A stretch of DNA of 64,000 bases from Ensifer sp. IC4062 (GTDB taxonomy: Bacteria > Pseudomonadota > Alphaproteobacteria > Rhizobiales > Rhizobiaceae): contig NZ_JADYVD010000002.1 in NCBI RefSeq assembly GCF_020193575.1, positions 186,001-250,000 on the forward strand, given 5' to 3'. Made by a program: the position numbers and the translations under genes. This document shows positions 18,682 through 28,806 of this stretch, in pieces (the first letter of the stretch is position 1; the number at the start of each line of letters is the position of its first letter). The notes under the pieces are model-generated. The model did no database searches and was not told where the DNA came from. It saw nothing but the letters and a program-made list of their open reading frames with translations.

Positions 18682-19184
18682 TAGCGCGCGACGGCCACCT
18701 CTGCCTCTTCGGCCTCGTCCTTGCGCCTGCGGATTTCGTCGGTCTTTTCCACGAGCTTGCTGACGATGTCGTAAAGCTGGTCGAGCTGCTCGTCGTCGAG
18801 CGCCGAGAAGATTTCTTCGATGAGCTGCTTGCGCGGATGTTCGGCCGCTTCAAGCACAACCCGCCCGGTCTCAGTGATCGAGACGATTTTGGCGCGGCGA
18901 TCCTCGGGATCAGGCTTCCTCATTACCAGACGGTCGCGCTCAAGTCCGTCGATCGCCTCGGTGACGGTCCTCGGCGCGAAATTCAGCGCACAGGCGATAT
19001 CCGTAGATCGGCAAGGCCCCAGCTTGCTCAGAAAGAACAGGAACTTGCTTCGGGCAAGCGATACGCCTTCCTCCGTCATCGACTCGTTCACCAGTCGATG
19101 AACGCGATGATAAAGCTCGAACAGCTTGTCGGAAACTTCGAATGTCTTCTTCATGACCTTCATAGGTATATGTTGAGGTGCCAT
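18681..19184 (-). CDS. MarR-family transcriptional regulator
   Basis: A winged-helix regulator of about 167 residues. The recognition part reads SKFLFFLSKLGPCRSTDIA and FAPRTVTEAIDGLERDRLV, and the wing is KPDPEDRRAKIVSITETGR with the conserved D-x-R-A. MarR proteins are dimeric repressors that usually respond to small ligands and control themselves and neighbours. The start is not certain: ATGs at 19184, 19163 and 19154 are all in frame and none has a good ribosome site. Dyads at 19179-19215 overlap this start region and may be its own operator. The C-terminus is a charged tail rich in E, K and R. Confidence 0.85.
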   Translation of the reverse strand: MAPQHIPMKVMKKTFEVSDKLFELYHRVHRLVNESMTEEGVSLARSKFLFFLSKLGPCRSTDIACALNFAPRTVTEAIDGLERDRLVMRKPDPEDRRAKIVSITETGRVVLEAAEHPRKQLIEEIFSALDDEQLDQLYDIVSKLVEKTDEIRRRKDEAEEAEVAVAR

Positions 19185-19215
19185 GTCAAATGGCAGTAAC
19201 ACTATTGATAGTTAC
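19179..19215. promoter_or_regulatory. Overlapping inverted repeats, probable MarR operator
   Basis: TGCCAT-GTCAA-ATGGCA (19179-19195) is a perfect 6-bp dyad. Next to it lies GTAAC ... GTTAC (19196-19215) with an inner ACTAT-TG-ATAGT dyad. TTGACA on the minus strand (19190-19185) overlaps the first dyad. Tandem dyads over a regulator's own start region are the usual layout of MarR autoregulation. This assignment is inferred. Confidence 0.5.
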
Positions 19216-19469
19216 AATTGGCACATTTGTCGACAAAAACCTCTTAATTCTTAAGGCGTCCTTGTTCAGCAATAAGAAACGGTGCGGTTGTCGAGGGCGC
19301 GTCTGTGTGGTCAGCCGGGAACTGCCAGCCGGACGGCGCCGACTCGGCGCACTCCCTCCACAGGGAAGTGACTATCGCGAGTGATGCCGACGAAATTGGC
19401 TGTGTGATCAGCTGTGGCCGCCGGTTGGGCGCCATTGACGGGCGAGGCGGCGTCGGGTCATGGTCGGCC

Positions 19470-20744
19470 ATGCCCTTCCGCTTCGTTCACACCGCAGACC
19501 TCCATCTCGATTCACCCTTGCGCAGCCTGGCTCTCAGAAATGCGGAGCTCGCCGAACTCGTGCGCGGCGCCACCCGCGGCGCACTGACAAGTATCGTCGA
19601 CCTGTGTATCGCCGAAGCCGTCGACGCGCTGTTGATCGCCGGCGACCTCTATGACGGTAGCCAGACCTCCATGAACACCGCGCTTTTCCTTGCCGGTGAG
19701 CTGCGCCGCCTGGACGAGGCCGGCATCCGGACATTCCTCATTCGCGGCAACCATGACGCCCAGTCCCAGGTGACGCGCGAGTTGACGTTGCCGCCTTCGG
19801 TTCACGTCTTCCAGGGGCGAAGCAAGCCGATGCTTGCCAAGACGCTGGCAAGCGGCAGAACGGTTCATATTCACGGGGTGAGCTTCGCCAATCCGCACGC
19901 ACCGGAGAGCCTGCTGCCGTCATTTCACCCGCCGGTCACCGACGCGATCAACATCGGCATGCTACACACGAGCCTTTCCGGCTCGCCGGGACATGATCGC
20001 TACGCGCCCTGCAGCGTCGCCGATCTCCAACGGCACGGTTTCGACTATTGGGCGCTCGGTCATGTCCACCAGCGCCAGGTGCACAGCGAACAGCCGTTCA
20101 TCGTCATGTCGGGCATGCCGCAGGGCCGGGACATCAACGAAGCGGGCGGCAAAGGCGTGACCGTGGTCACGATCGACGATGACGGCGGTGTGGAAATAGA
20201 CGCGCGGCCGATCGGCGTGGCCGTGTTCGAGCGGCTATCCGTGGATATCACGGGTGCGGTGGAGTGGCGCGACGTACTGGATCTGGCGGCCCGTGCGCTC
20301 ACCCGCATTAGGCACGAGTGCGCTGCTCAGAACCTCATTCTGCGTTTATCGCTGACGGGCACCTCTCAGCTTGCCTGGCGTTTGAGAAGGGATGCCGATC
20401 TCCTGCAAACCGAGCTCACGAACATTTCTGCAGGGCTCAGCGGATGCTGGCTGGAGAAAGTCGACCTTCTCTGCAGGGAGCCGCGGGCGCAGGATCGACC
20501 ATCCCGCGAGCCGGTGGAGGAACTTTCCTCCCTCGTCGAAACCGAAGTCCTGCCGGCCTTCAGCTTTCGTGCGGAAATAAGGGCTGTCGCCGAAGAACTC
20601 TTGCAGCAACTGCCGCCTGAGTTGCGGCAGAGGCTGGTGCCCGATGAAGACGCCCTTGAAGAACTGGCGACGAATGCCGGTCTGATGGGGAGTGCGGATG
20701 TGTTGGCGCACCTCCACGGCGCCGCCGCCAAGGGTGGCGACTGA
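19470..20744 (+). CDS. SbcD-like DNA repair exonuclease (metallophosphoesterase)
   Basis: A 424-residue calcineurin-like phosphoesterase of the Mre11/SbcD/YhaO type. Metal ligands are visible as HTADLHLDSP (residues 7-16), LIAGDLYDG, LIRGNHDAQ and WALGHVHQRQ. The C-terminal 150 residues are helical and probably contact the ATPase partner. Such enzymes have Mn-dependent exo- and endonuclease activity on DNA ends. The start at 19470 is supported by the conserved MPFRFVHTADLHLD; the ribosome site is weak. The stop TGA overlaps the ATG of the large ATPase gene by one base, so the two are translationally coupled. Confidence 0.9.
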   Translation: MPFRFVHTADLHLDSPLRSLALRNAELAELVRGATRGALTSIVDLCIAEAVDALLIAGDLYDGSQTSMNTALFLAGELRRLDEAGIRTFLIRGNHDAQSQVTRELTLPPSVHVFQGRSKPMLAKTLASGRTVHIHGVSFANPHAPESLLPSFHPPVTDAINIGMLHTSLSGSPGHDRYAPCSVADLQRHGFDYWALGHVHQRQVHSEQPFIVMSGMPQGRDINEAGGKGVTVVTIDDDGGVEIDARPIGVAVFERLSVDITGAVEWRDVLDLAARALTRIRHECAAQNLILRLSLTGTSQLAWRLRRDADLLQTELTNISAGLSGCWLEKVDLLCREPRAQDRPSREPVEELSSLVETEVLPAFSFRAEIRAVAEELLQQLPPELRQRLVPDEDALEELATNAGLMGSADVLAHLHGAAAKGGD

Positions 20745-23700
20745 TGCGGCTTCAGCAGCTCGATCTTGTGCGCTACGGAAAATTCACCGCGCGCAGCCTC
20801 GCTTTCGGTATTGCCAATGCAGGGCAACCGGACTTTCATCTGGTTTACGGTCCGAACGAGGCTGGCAAGTCGACCCTGTTTTCCGGTTTCCTCGACCTGC
20901 TTTTCGGGATTGAGCGCCTTAGCCCTTATGGTTTCCTGCACCCCTATCAGACGATGCGCGTCGGTGGCATCGTGGAAACCGCCGGCCGGCGACATCACGC
21001 CTATCGTATCAAGCGCAACGCGAACAGCTTGGTCGGCTCTGACGAGCAGCCCCTGCCGGACAATCTCTTTTCAGCCGCTCTCGGTTCCATCGATCGCGCA
21101 ACCTACCGCATGATGTTTTCGCTGGACGACGAGAGCATCGAGGAGGGCGGTGAAAGCATTCTGAAGAGCGAGGGCGAGCTTGGTTCGCTGCTATTTTCCG
21201 CAAGTTCCGGCCTGCCGGACAGCAGTGCCGTATTGGCGACGCTGCGGGCCGAGGCCGATGCCTTCTACAAGCCACAAGGGCGCAAGCACGAACTTGCCGA
21301 ACTGAGGGGAGCCCTCGAAGCGCTGAAGGCCGAGCGCAGCGCGATCGACATCAACGCGCGCGAATACGCGTCGCTTCGCAAGACACTGGCGGGTGCCCGT
21401 GAGCGCCATGATGGCGCCTTGGCGCGGCGTGCGGAACTGCGCGTTGCGCGGGACCGGACACGCGCGCAGCTCGACTGCATGCCGCTTCTCGGTCGGCTTC
21501 GCGGCGTGCGGCAAGAACTCGCCCGCCAAGAACCTCTGCCGCTACCGCCTTCGCAATGGTGGAGTGACCTTCCGGCGCTTCGCAAAACGGAAACGGAAAT
21601 CGCTGCCCGTTTTGCGCAACTGAACGAGGAGTTGCGACGCCGACGCGAGGAACTGAACGGCCTGCCTCTGGACGAACTGGCGCTGACGCTTGCCGAGCGG
21701 TTCGACCTGCTTCGCGAAACGGCGCTCGACGCCCGCTATCTCACGGCAGCACGAGATATGCCGTCTCGTATCGAGGAGCTTGCCGTCACATCAGCCGGTA
21801 TCGACGCCTGTCTCGTCCGCCTTGGTCAAAAAGACCATCCCGATCCTGTCGTTCTTCTCCTGCCGGCGGCAGTCGGCGCCCGATTGCAGGACCTCGTGCG
21901 GTGTCACGCGATGCTCGCCGAGCGGCTTTCATCCGCGCGCGAGGAGGCCGGGAAAGCAAAGAGGCTATGGCAGGAGGCTGAGCGGGATCTCGCCCGGCTC
22001 GGTGGAAACGGGGGAGATCCCAGCCATCTCGCGGAACGCCTGCGGCTGGCGCGACAGAGCGACTGTCTGCTTCGACAGGAGGCGGCAGGCCGGGATATCG
22101 ATCGACTGGAGGCGGAGCTTTCCGATAAACTCGACGGCTTGCGGCCCTTCGAAGGAAGCGCCGACAAGCTTGCGGCGGTCAGTGTCCCCGCGCCTGGTGT
22201 GGTCGAGGCCTGGCGTGCGGAAGCAGCATTGCAGGCGGAGCGGCGACTGCGTCTCGATGCCAGGATTGCAGAGGAAAGCGAACGCCAGGCCGGAGACGAA
22301 GCGCGTCTTGCGGCGCTCAGCTCCTTCGGCGGTGCCGTGGACGACGCGGCCGCAAGCGAACTGCGTATGCGGCGCGATCTTGCCTGGCAGGAGCATCGGC
22401 TCCGGCTGAATGATGTTACGGCCTGCGCCTTCGAGACGCTGCTGAAAGAGGACGACCGAGCGATTGCGTTGCGGTTGGGTCAGGCGGAACGCGTGGCGGA
22501 ATTGCGCGGCCTGACCTGCGCAATCACCGAACGGCGTGCCCGCCTGTGCGAACTTGAAGAGCAAAGACGAGTGGCGGTCATCGAACGCGGAGAATTGGCG
22601 GCGGCGGTGGGGCGAGCCGCGAACGCCTGCGGTTTACCCTGCGTCACGCCGTTGCCGCAACTGGAAGCCTGGCTGGCGGGACGCGCGGCCGCGCTTGAAA
22701 TCCGTGCGGCTTTGCGCGCGGCTCGTTTGCAACACGAGCGGGCGGCCGCCGAAGAGGCGACAACGGTTCGCGCACTGCAGGACGAGCTTGCACGCATCGG
22801 AGTGACCGAGAACTTGCCATTGCGCCTCGACGGCTTGCTCGCGATCGCCGAGCGTGTCGTCTCCGAGGCGCAGACGGTCGCCGCCGCCCATCGCGCTGCG
22901 GTTGAGCAGCATCGCCGGGCCTCGGAATCGCTGGAAAACCGCGAGATCACGCTCGTGGGCGCGGAGGCCGAGATAACCGCCTGGCAGCGTGAATGGCGCG
23001 AGGCGCTCGCGGGCACCTGGCTCGCCGGGCAAATCGAGCTGCCAAATCCGCAAGAGATTGGTCCGATGCTTGCAGTCCTGCAGGGCTTCGACAAGCTGAT
23101 GCAGCGCAAAGCCGATCTCGACCACCGAATCTCGGGCATGCGCAACGACCAGATCGCGTTCGGCGAGGCGGTTTCGAATTTGGCCGAAGCATTCGAATTG
23201 CGGGAGCGCGCCGACGACCCCATGATGCTCTTTGCCGCCATGCGCGACCGGATCGGTGTCGCCCATCAGCAGCAAGAGCGCCGCAGGGCGGCCATTGCCA
23301 GTATCGAGCGGATCGAAGAGGACCTGCAAAGGCTGCGCGCGGAAGAGCGGCACCATATGTGCGCGAAACAGGCCATCCTCGACTTCTTTAGCTGCGCCAC
23401 GCTTGATGAAGCCGGCGCTTGCCTTGACGCGGTGCGCGAACAGCAGAGGTTGCAACAAAGACTCGCCGAACTCGAAGATGATCTTGTCACGCGGCTCGGC
23501 GTTGCAACATGCGCTGAGGCCGAGGCGACACTGACAGTGGTCGACGAGGCGGCACTGCGGCACGAACTCGCCAGGTTGGAAGAAGCGATTGAGGCTGCTG
23601 ATCGCGATGTCAGCGAATTGCATGCTGAGGTGCGGACCCGGGAAAAGGCGCTTGCGGACGTCGAAGGTGGGGACAGGGTCGCCGATTTGGAGCAGCGGCG

Positions 23701-24208
23701 CCGAACGTTGCTTCTCGATATCGAGAACAAGGCGATCGGCTATTTGCGATTGAGGGCAGGGGTGATCGCGGCGGAGCAGGCGCTACGGCTGTTTCGAGAG
23801 CGCCACCGCAGCGCCATGATGCAACGGGCATCCAGGATGTTCATGCAGATCAGCGGCGGCGAATATTCCGGCCTATCTACCCACGCGGACAGGGGGCAGG
23901 AATTCCTGATCGCCAATGTCGCTTCGGGCGGGTCGAAGCTCGCCGGCGATCTTTCGAAGGGCACGCGCTTCCAGCTTTATCTCGCACTTCGGATCGCCGG
24001 CTACCACGAGGTCGCTGCTGCCCGGGAGGCGCTGCCGTTTATCGCCGACGACATCATGGAAACATTCGACGACGATCGCGCCAGTCGTGCCTTCGAATTA
24101 ATGGCGGACATGGCACGCGTCGGACAGGTGATCTATCTTACCCACCATGAACACCTTTGCGAGGTCGCGCGGGACGCTTGTCCGTCGGTAACCATTCACA
24201 GGCTGTAA
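20744..24208 (+). CDS. YhaN/SbcC-like AAA ATPase with long coiled coils
   Basis: An 1154-residue SMC-like ATPase. The N-terminal head has Walker [11 protein letters not shown] near residue 36 after [15 protein letters not shown]. The C-terminal head has the signature [17 protein letters not shown] and Walker [19 protein letters not shown]. Between lie about 800 residues of Ala/Glu/Arg/Leu-rich coiled coil. Near its centre is CGLPC (Cys629, Cys633), a CxxxC rather than the CxxC of the Rad50 zinc hook. With its coupled nuclease partner it probably forms an Mre11-Rad50-like complex for processing DNA ends, closest to Bacillus YhaO-YhaN. It is distinct from classical SbcC. Confidence 0.87.
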   Translation: MRLQQLDLVRYGKFTARSLAFGIANAGQPDFHLVYGPNEAGKSTLFSGFLDLLFGIERLSPYGFLHPYQTMRVGGIVETAGRRHHAYRIKRNANSLVGSDEQPLPDNLFSAALGSIDRATYRMMFSLDDESIEEGGESILKSEGELGSLLFSASSGLPDSSAVLATLRAEADAFYKPQGRKHELAELRGALEALKAERSAIDINAREYASLRKTLAGARERHDGALARRAELRVARDRTRAQLDCMPLLGRLRGVRQELARQEPLPLPPSQWWSDLPALRKTETEIAARFAQLNEELRRRREELNGLPLDELALTLAERFDLLRETALDARYLTAARDMPSRIEELAVTSAGIDACLVRLGQKDHPDPVVLLLPAAVGARLQDLVRCHAMLAERLSSAREEAGKAKRLWQEAERDLARLGGNGGDPSHLAERLRLARQSDCLLRQEAAGRDIDRLEAELSDKLDGLRPFEGSADKLAAVSVPAPGVVEAWRAEAALQAERRLRLDARIAEESERQAGDEARLAALSSFGGAVDDAAASELRMRRDLAWQEHRLRLNDVTACAFETLLKEDDRAIALRLGQAERVAELRGLTCAITERRARLCELEEQRRVAVIERGELAAAVGRAANACGLPCVTPLPQLEAWLAGRAAALEIRAALRAARLQHERAAAEEATTVRALQDELARIGVTENLPLRLDGLLAIAERVVSEAQTVAAAHRAAVEQHRRASESLENREITLVGAEAEITAWQREWREALAGTWLAGQIELPNPQEIGPMLAVLQGFDKLMQRKADLDHRISGMRNDQIAFGEAVSNLAEAFELRERADDPMMLFAAMRDRIGVAHQQQERRRAAIASIERIEEDLQRLRAEERHHMCAKQAILDFFSCATLDEAGACLDAVREQQRLQQRLAELEDDLVTRLGVATCAEAEATLTVVDEAALRHELARLEEAIEAADRDVSELHAEVRTREKALADVEGGDRVADLEQRRRTLLLDIENKAIGYLRLRAGVIAAEQALRLFRERHRSAMMQRASRMFMQISGGEYSGLSTHADRGQEFLIANVASGGSKLAGDLSKGTRFQLYLALRIAGYHEVAAAREALPFIADDIMETFDDDRASRAFELMADMARVGQVIYLTHHEHLCEVARDACPSVTIHRL

Positions 24209-24266
24209 CCGAAGCCCTGGCGTCACGCCGTCCAGTGACTTTGGATCTGCAAACGGAGGACTCCGG

Positions 24267-24665
24267 ATGGAAATCATGGAATGTGGATCGCGCCCTTCGG
24301 TGCGCGGCGCGGCGGAGTATTTCACGGGTTCGGTGCGGCAGGACCCGGTGCTGGAGGCACCTCAGCCGGCGCGTGTTCGCGTCGTCACGGTGACTTTCGA
24401 GCCCGGCGCACGCACGGCGTGGCACACGCATCCGCTTGGCCAGACGCTGATCGTGACGGCTGGTCGTGGGCTGGCACAAAGCTGGGGCGGGGAGCGGCGC
24501 GAAATTCGCGCGGGCGACGTCATCTGGTTTCCGCCGGGCGAAAAACACTGGCACGGCGCCGGGCCGGACACTGCGATGACGCATATCGCGATCCAGGAAG
24601 CGCTCGACGGCAAAGTGGTGGATTGGCTCGAACAGGTGACGGTCGAGCAATACAGCGGAACGTGA
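24267..24665 (+). CDS. Cupin-domain protein, (R)-mandelonitrile-lyase/carboxymuconolactone-associated type
   Basis: A 132-residue single-domain cupin with a complete metal site. Motif 1 is [20 protein letters not shown], giving two His and a Gln, and motif 2 is [16 protein letters not shown], giving His. Such small cupins bind Mn or Fe and are often annotated as quercetin-dioxygenase-like or hydroxynitrile-lyase-like; the reaction here is unknown. GGAGGA lies 8 nt before the ATG. It stands alone after the ATPase gene and ends before the tRNA-Val gene. Confidence 0.82.
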   Translation: MEIMECGSRPSVRGAAEYFTGSVRQDPVLEAPQPARVRVVTVTFEPGARTAWHTHPLGQTLIVTAGRGLAQSWGGERREIRAGDVIWFPPGEKHWHGAGPDTAMTHIAIQEALDGKVVDWLEQVTVEQYSGT

Positions 24666-24725
24666 CGAGGCGACGCGGGAGGTGTATGCCGCTGTGCTCA
24701 AATCGTCGGAATCTATCTGATGAAA

Positions 24726-24801
24726 TGGTGGGCGATGAGAGACTCGAACTCCCGACATCCTCGGTGTAAACGAGGCGCTCTACCAACTGAGCTAATCGCC
24801 C
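24726..24801 (-). tRNA. tRNA-Val (anticodon TAC)
   Basis: The minus strand folds into a complete 76-nt cloverleaf including the encoded CCA end. The acceptor is GGGCGAT/ATCGCCC, the D arm is GCTCAGTTGGTAGAGC, the anticodon stem CCTCG/CGAGG encloses TTTACAC (anticodon TAC), and the T arm contains GTTCGAGTC. A plausible promoter lies at 24844-24872. Confidence 0.97.
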
Positions 24802-24843
24802 TCTCGCGTTTCGAACAAGCGTGTCCGCCGCGTCGGTGGGCGT

Positions 24844-24872
24844 GATCTATGCGCAACCGGGAAAAACCGCAA
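24844..24872 (-). promoter_or_regulatory. Candidate promoter for tRNA-Val
   Basis: On the minus strand TTGCGG (24872-24867), 17 bp, then TAGATC (24849-24844), about 43 bp before the tRNA 5' end. Spacing is exact and the hexamers are fair. The remaining sequence between tRNA-Val and tRNA-Asp (about 400 bp in total) contains T-rich runs near 24888-24902 and no gene I can support. Confidence 0.5.
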
Positions 24873-25100
24873 GAGCATTTGCAACGTTTTTTCGATTTTT
24901 TTTGTGAACGCGTGTTTAGCACCGGGGCGTATCGCCATCGTTTGTGGACAAGTTCGTGCGGATGGGAGGCAGTCGGTTGGAGAGGGCATGGATGTCGGGC
25001 GGTGGTTGCCGAAAGGCGTCTCGGTTGGCGCCTGATTCCGTATCACCAAGCGGGCTGTGGATCAAAATCCGCTCCGTCACGTATTTGTCTTCAAACACGC

Positions 25101-25129
25101 TTGACACCCAAATGCGAACCGCTTAGTTA
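25101..25129 (+). promoter_or_regulatory. Sigma-70 promoter for the tRNA-Asp pair
   Basis: TTGACA (25101-25106), 17 bp, then TAGTTA (25124-25129). The -35 is a perfect consensus and the spacing is exact, about 70 bp before the first tRNA-Asp. Both tRNA-Asp genes are probably transcribed from it. Confidence 0.75.
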
Positions 25130-25200
25130 GCCGCTCATCGAACGGCAGGGCCGCTTTGATGCGGGGCGAACGAAAGTCGCTCCGGGCTAGTCAAGATGAT

Positions 25201-25277
25201 GCGGGTGTAGCTCAGTCGGTTAGAGTGCCGGCCTGTCACGCCGGAGGTCGCGGGTTCGAGCCCCGTCACTCGCGCCA
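25201..25277 (+). tRNA. tRNA-Asp (anticodon GTC), copy 1
   Basis: A 77-nt cloverleaf including CCA. The anticodon stem CCGGC/GCCGG encloses CTGTCAC (anticodon GTC), and the T arm contains GGTTCGAGCCC. It is identical to the second copy at 25350-25426. Confidence 0.98.
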
Positions 25278-25349
25278 TTCTTGAAAGGCAAAGCAGCGGC
25301 ATTCTCAAAATGTGCCGATGATGTAATAATGGCCACATGGCCATGATGC

Positions 25350-25426
25350 GCGGGTGTAGCTCAGTCGGTTAGAGTGCCGGCCTGTCACGCCGGAGGTCGC
25401 GGGTTCGAGCCCCGTCACTCGCGCCA
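25350..25426 (+). tRNA. tRNA-Asp (anticodon GTC), copy 2
   Basis: A 77-nt cloverleaf with CCA, identical base for base to copy 1 and 72 bp downstream of it. The spacer has no strong terminator, so the two are probably processed from one transcript. Tandem identical copies are consistent with gene duplication kept for dosage. Confidence 0.98.
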
Positions 25427-25614
25427 TTTCTCCTGTCTTTCGATGCGATCTGGTGTTTCGGACTTCGGTGTTTTCGCATTGCGGCAATCTGTCTCGGTGC
25501 GCCATCGTCCGTGGTAGAGTTCGTGCGTTCGCGCAAATACGCACTTTGTCGCTACTGCGCCGAATAATGCCGCTCCATCCTGCGTCGCGAACCGGTTTAA
25601 ATGCCCCTTGAAGG

Positions 25615-25643
25615 CTTGCGCGCGGGCGCGGGCTGCGCTAACC
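25615..25643 (+). promoter_or_regulatory. Candidate promoter of the nuo operon
   Basis: CTTGCG (25615-25620), 17 bp, then CTAACC (25638-25643), about 90 bp before nuoA. This CTTG-N19-CTA layout is common for rhizobial housekeeping promoters. The rest of the 305-bp gap between tRNA-Asp and nuoA shows nothing else I can support. Confidence 0.45.
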
Positions 25644-25731
25644 ACTCTGGCGTTGCAACATATTTTTCGGCCTGCGAGTTTGTTGTTCTAGCGCTTCTCC
25701 GGCGCTCTCCCGCAGGCAGGGACGGATAACA

Positions 25732-26097
25732 ATGACTGAACTTCTCGGTTCCTATGTTCCGATCGCGATTTTCATTGGAATCGCGCTTGTGATCGGCCTC
25801 GCACTCTTGGTCGCCCCTTTTGCTGTCGCCTTCAAGGCGCCCGATTCGGAAAAGCTGTCGGCCTACGAATGCGGCTTCAACGCGTTCGACGACGCCCGCA
25901 TGAAGTTCGACATCCGTTTCTATCTCGTGTCGATCCTCTTCATCATCTTCGATCTGGAAGTAGCATTCCTCTTCCCCTGGGCCGTTTCGTTCAGGGAAAT
26001 GGGCTGGTTCGGCTTCTGGTCGATGATGGTCTTCCTCCTGGTGCTGACGGTCGGCTTTATCTATGAATGGAAGAAGGGAGCGCTGGAATGGAACTAA
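25732..26097 (+). CDS. nuoA: NADH-quinone oxidoreductase subunit A
   Basis: A 121-residue membrane subunit of complex I with three transmembrane helices. The conserved loop [20 protein letters not shown] lies near residue 42 and holds the Cys seen in ND3 that monitors the active/deactive transition in mitochondria. NuoA sits at the junction of the peripheral and membrane arms near the quinone site. It opens the operon; its stop overlaps the nuoB start by 10 bp. Confidence 0.96.
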   Translation: MTELLGSYVPIAIFIGIALVIGLALLVAPFAVAFKAPDSEKLSAYECGFNAFDDARMKFDIRFYLVSILFIIFDLEVAFLFPWAVSFREMGWFGFWSMMVFLLVLTVGFIYEWKKGALEWN

Positions 26098-26666
26098 CAT
26101 CCGGCACCACGCTCGTTGCGCCGCAGCCGAGGGGAATCATCGATCCCTCGACAGGCAAGCCGATCGGCAGCAACGACGCTTTCTTCGGTGAGATCAACAA
26201 CGAGCTCGCCGACAAGGGTTTTCTCGTTACCTCGACCGACGAGCTGATCAACTGGGCTCGTACCGGGTCGCTGATGTGGATGACCTTCGGTCTCGCCTGC
26301 TGCGCCGTCGAGATGATGCAGATGTCGATGCCGCGTTATGACGCCGAACGTTTCGGCTTCGCGCCGCGCGCGTCGCCGCGCCAGTCCGACGTCATGATCG
26401 TCGCCGGCACGCTCACGAACAAGATGGCGCCCGCGCTTCGCAAGGTCTACGATCAGATGCCGGAGCCGCGTTATGTCATCTCAATGGGCTCCTGCGCCAA
26501 CGGCGGCGGCTACTATCACTATTCCTATTCGGTCGTGCGCGGTTGCGACCGCGTCGTGCCCGTCGACATCTACGTGCCAGGCTGTCCTCCCACGGCAGAA
26601 GCGCTGCTCTATGGCGTGCTTCTGCTGCAGAAGAAGATTCGCCGCACCGGCACGATCGAGCGCTAA
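26088..26666 (+). CDS. nuoB: NADH-quinone oxidoreductase subunit B
   Basis: A 192-residue subunit that holds the last iron-sulfur cluster, N2, next to the quinone. Cluster ligands are visible in [10 protein letters not shown] (adjacent Cys pair), [10 protein letters not shown] and [12 protein letters not shown]. The ATG at 26088 lies inside the end of nuoA with GGGAG upstream, indicating translational coupling. An in-frame ATG at 26067 would extend it by seven residues and is less likely. Confidence 0.97.
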   Translation: MELTSGTTLVAPQPRGIIDPSTGKPIGSNDAFFGEINNELADKGFLVTSTDELINWARTGSLMWMTFGLACCAVEMMQMSMPRYDAERFGFAPRASPRQSDVMIVAGTLTNKMAPALRKVYDQMPEPRYVISMGSCANGGGYYHYSYSVVRGCDRVVPVDIYVPGCPPTAEALLYGVLLLQKKIRRTGTIER

Positions 26667-26683
26667 GGGCAGGAGTCATTAAG

Positions 26684-27289
26684 ATGAGTGAAGCCCTGAA
26701 CGAGCTTACCTCCTATTTGCGCGAGATGCGGGGTGCGCTGATCGTCGATTCGGCGATCAAGTACGGCGAGTTGACCCTGACGGTGAAGGCCGAGCACCTC
26801 ATTGCGCTCCTGAGTTTCCTGCGCGACGACGTGCAGTGCGGCTTTGTTAGCCTGATCGATGTCTGCGGTGTGGACTACCCGCAGCGCCCGGATCGTTTCG
26901 ACGTCGTTTATCATCTGCTGTCGCCGCGCCAGAATCTGCGCATTCGAGTCAAGGTCGCGACCGCCGACGGCGACCCCGTACCTTCTGCCACGTCGGTCTA
27001 TCCGGGTGCGGACTGGTTCGAGCGGGAAGCCTACGACATGTACGGCATCCTCTTCACCGGGCATCCGGATCTGCGCCGCATCCTGACGGACTACGGTTTC
27101 GAGGGTCATCCGCTGCGCAAGGACTTCCCACTGACCGGTTTCGTCGAGGTGCGTTACGACGACGAGGCCAAGCGGGTCGTCTACGAGCCCGTCGAGCTGA
27201 AGCAGGAATTCCGCAACTTCGATTTTCTTTCGCCTTGGGAGGGGACGGAATACGTCCTGCCCGGCGACGAGAAGGCGAAGGCACGGTGA
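26684..27289 (+). CDS. nuoC: NADH-quinone oxidoreductase subunit C
   Basis: A 201-residue peripheral-arm subunit equal to the 30-kDa subunit. The signature [20 protein letters not shown] and [19 protein letters not shown] near residues 106-149 is diagnostic. It is separate from NuoD here, unlike the fused NuoCD of enterobacteria. The ATG at 26684 lies 17 bp after nuoB with CAGGAG about 9 nt upstream. Confidence 0.97.
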   Translation: MSEALNELTSYLREMRGALIVDSAIKYGELTLTVKAEHLIALLSFLRDDVQCGFVSLIDVCGVDYPQRPDRFDVVYHLLSPRQNLRIRVKVATADGDPVPSATSVYPGADWFEREAYDMYGILFTGHPDLRRILTDYGFEGHPLRKDFPLTGFVEVRYDDEAKRVVYEPVELKQEFRNFDFLSPWEGTEYVLPGDEKAKAR

Positions 27290-27345
27290 TTTAAGTCGGC
27301 CCTTGGTGGTCCGGCGAGGACGCCATCCGGCCTGGAGCAATCGGT

Positions 27346-28536
27346 ATGACCGAACATAACGTCCGTAACTTCAACATCAACTTTGGTCCGCAGCATCCGG
27401 CAGCGCACGGCGTTCTGCGTCTCGTGCTTGAGCTGGACGGCGAAATCGTCGAGCGCGTCGATCCGCATATCGGCCTCCTGCATCGCGGCACCGAGAAGTT
27501 GATCGAGGCCAAGACCTACCTGCAGGCCGTGCCCTATTTCGACCGGCTCGACTATGTTGCGCCGATGAACCAGGAGCATGCCTTCGCGCTTGCGGTGGAG
27601 CGGCTGACAGGCACGGAAGTGCCGATCCGTGGCCAGCTTATCCGTGTTCTTTACTCGGAAATCGGCCGTATTCTCTCGCATCTCCTCAACGTGACGACAC
27701 AGGCGATGGACGTCGGTGCACTGACGCCGCCGCTCTGGGGTTTCGAAGAGCGCGAGAAGCTGATGGTCTTCTACGAGCGCGCCTGCGGCGCCCGCATGCA
27801 CTCGGCCTATATTCGGCCGGGTGGCGTGCATCAGGACCTGCCGCATCAGCTCGTCGAGGACATCGGCAAGTGGATCGATCCGTTCCTCAAGACCGTCGAC
27901 GACATCGACGAGCTCCTCACCGGAAACCGCATCTTCAAACAGCGCAACGTTGATATCGGCGTCGTCAAGCTGGAGGATGCCTGGGCCTGGGGTTTCTCCG
28001 GCGTCATGGTGCGCGGCTCGGGTGCCGCCTGGGACCTGCGCCGCGCACAGCCCTATGAATGCTATTCCGATCTCGAATTCGATATCCCGATCGGCAAGAA
28101 CGGCGACTGCTACGACCGCTACCTGATCCGTATGATCGAGATGCGAGAGGCGGCCAGAATCATGCGCCAGTGCGTGGATCGGCTGCTCGGCGACGCCAAG
28201 GCCGGGCCGGTCTCTTCGATGGACGGCAAGATCGTGCCGCCGAAGCGCGGCGAGATGAAGCGCTCGATGGAAGCTTTGATCCATCACTTCAAGCTCTATA
28301 CCGAGGGCTACCACGTGCCGGCCGGCGAAGTTTACGCAGCGGTTGAAGCGCCCAAGGGCGAGTTCGGTGTCTATCTTGTCTCCGATGGTTCCAACAAACC
28401 GTACCGGTGCAAGATTCGCCCCCCGGGCTATGCGCATCTGCAGGCCATGGACTTCATCTGTCGCGGCCACCAGCTCGCCGACGTCTCGGCCGTGCTGGGC
28501 TCCCTGGATATCGTATTTGGCGAGGTAGACCGCTGA
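27346..28536 (+). CDS. nuoD: NADH-quinone oxidoreductase subunit D
   Basis: A 396-residue 49-kDa-type subunit that forms the quinone-binding pocket with NuoB. The N-terminus [20 protein letters not shown] carries the conserved loop with the quinone-contact His, and [10 protein letters not shown] plus DPCYDRY-like [11 protein letters not shown] are typical. It ends [11 protein letters not shown] ... [13 protein letters not shown], as expected. Its stop overlaps the next start by one base (TGATG), so the small accessory gene is translationally coupled to it. Confidence 0.97.
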   Translation: MTEHNVRNFNINFGPQHPAAHGVLRLVLELDGEIVERVDPHIGLLHRGTEKLIEAKTYLQAVPYFDRLDYVAPMNQEHAFALAVERLTGTEVPIRGQLIRVLYSEIGRILSHLLNVTTQAMDVGALTPPLWGFEEREKLMVFYERACGARMHSAYIRPGGVHQDLPHQLVEDIGKWIDPFLKTVDDIDELLTGNRIFKQRNVDIGVVKLEDAWAWGFSGVMVRGSGAAWDLRRAQPYECYSDLEFDIPIGKNGDCYDRYLIRMIEMREAARIMRQCVDRLLGDAKAGPVSSMDGKIVPPKRGEMKRSMEALIHHFKLYTEGYHVPAGEVYAAVEAPKGEFGVYLVSDGSNKPYRCKIRPPGYAHLQAMDFICRGHQLADVSAVLGSLDIVFGEVDR

Positions 28537-28790
28537 TGCGTCTGGCGCCGCTTGCCGTTCTCGGACTTCTTGCGTTCACGTCTGCGGCCTCGGCCCAGGA
28601 GAACGTGAACAGCGCGTCGTCCGAGGCTCTTCGCGGCGGTTCCATGTCCGCGCTCCTGTCGAAGGGTTATGAGATCAAGGCCGCGGTCGCCAACGGCACG
28701 CGCTACATCGTATTTTTGCAGAAAGACCAGTCAGCCTATGCCTGCGAATTCGTCTCCGTGGCGAAATCGCGGTGCGGTTCGATTAACTGA
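28536..28790 (+). CDS. Small exported protein of unknown function within the nuo operon
   Basis: An 84-residue protein. Residues 1-20 form a clear Sec signal ([20 protein letters not shown]) with an AxA cut site. The mature part has about 64 residues with [20 protein letters not shown] and a pair of cysteines (in YACEFV and SRCGS) that could form a disulfide. Its ATG overlaps the nuoD stop by one base and nuoE follows 16 bp later, so it is a true operon member. It is not a standard complex I subunit; a periplasmic role linked to complex I is only an inference from position. Confidence 0.8.
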   Translation: MRLAPLAVLGLLAFTSAASAQENVNSASSEALRGGSMSALLSKGYEIKAAVANGTRYIVFLQKDQSAYACEFVSVAKSRCGSIN

Positions 28791-28806
28791 TAAGGTGTCC
28801 ACTAGA

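Noticed and set aside
24713..24922. Minus-strand frame reading ERAISSVGRAPRLHRG over tRNA-Val
   Set aside because: It is a translation of the tRNA-Val gene and flanks, not a protein gene.
25201..25426. Two 77-bp identical repeats as a CRISPR or attachment site
   Set aside because: They are tandem tRNA-Asp genes. No integrase or further repeat units lie nearby.
25519..25530. GTTC-N4-GTTC as a LexA box before nuoA
   Set aside because: The spacing is 4 rather than 7. The same holds for GTTC-N4-GTTC at 57425-57436.
25135..25544. Minus-strand frames reading MARVTGLEPATSGVTGRHSN over both tRNA-Asp genes
   Set aside because: This is the antisense translation of tRNA-Asp, a frequent misannotation. 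The tRNA folds are perfect.
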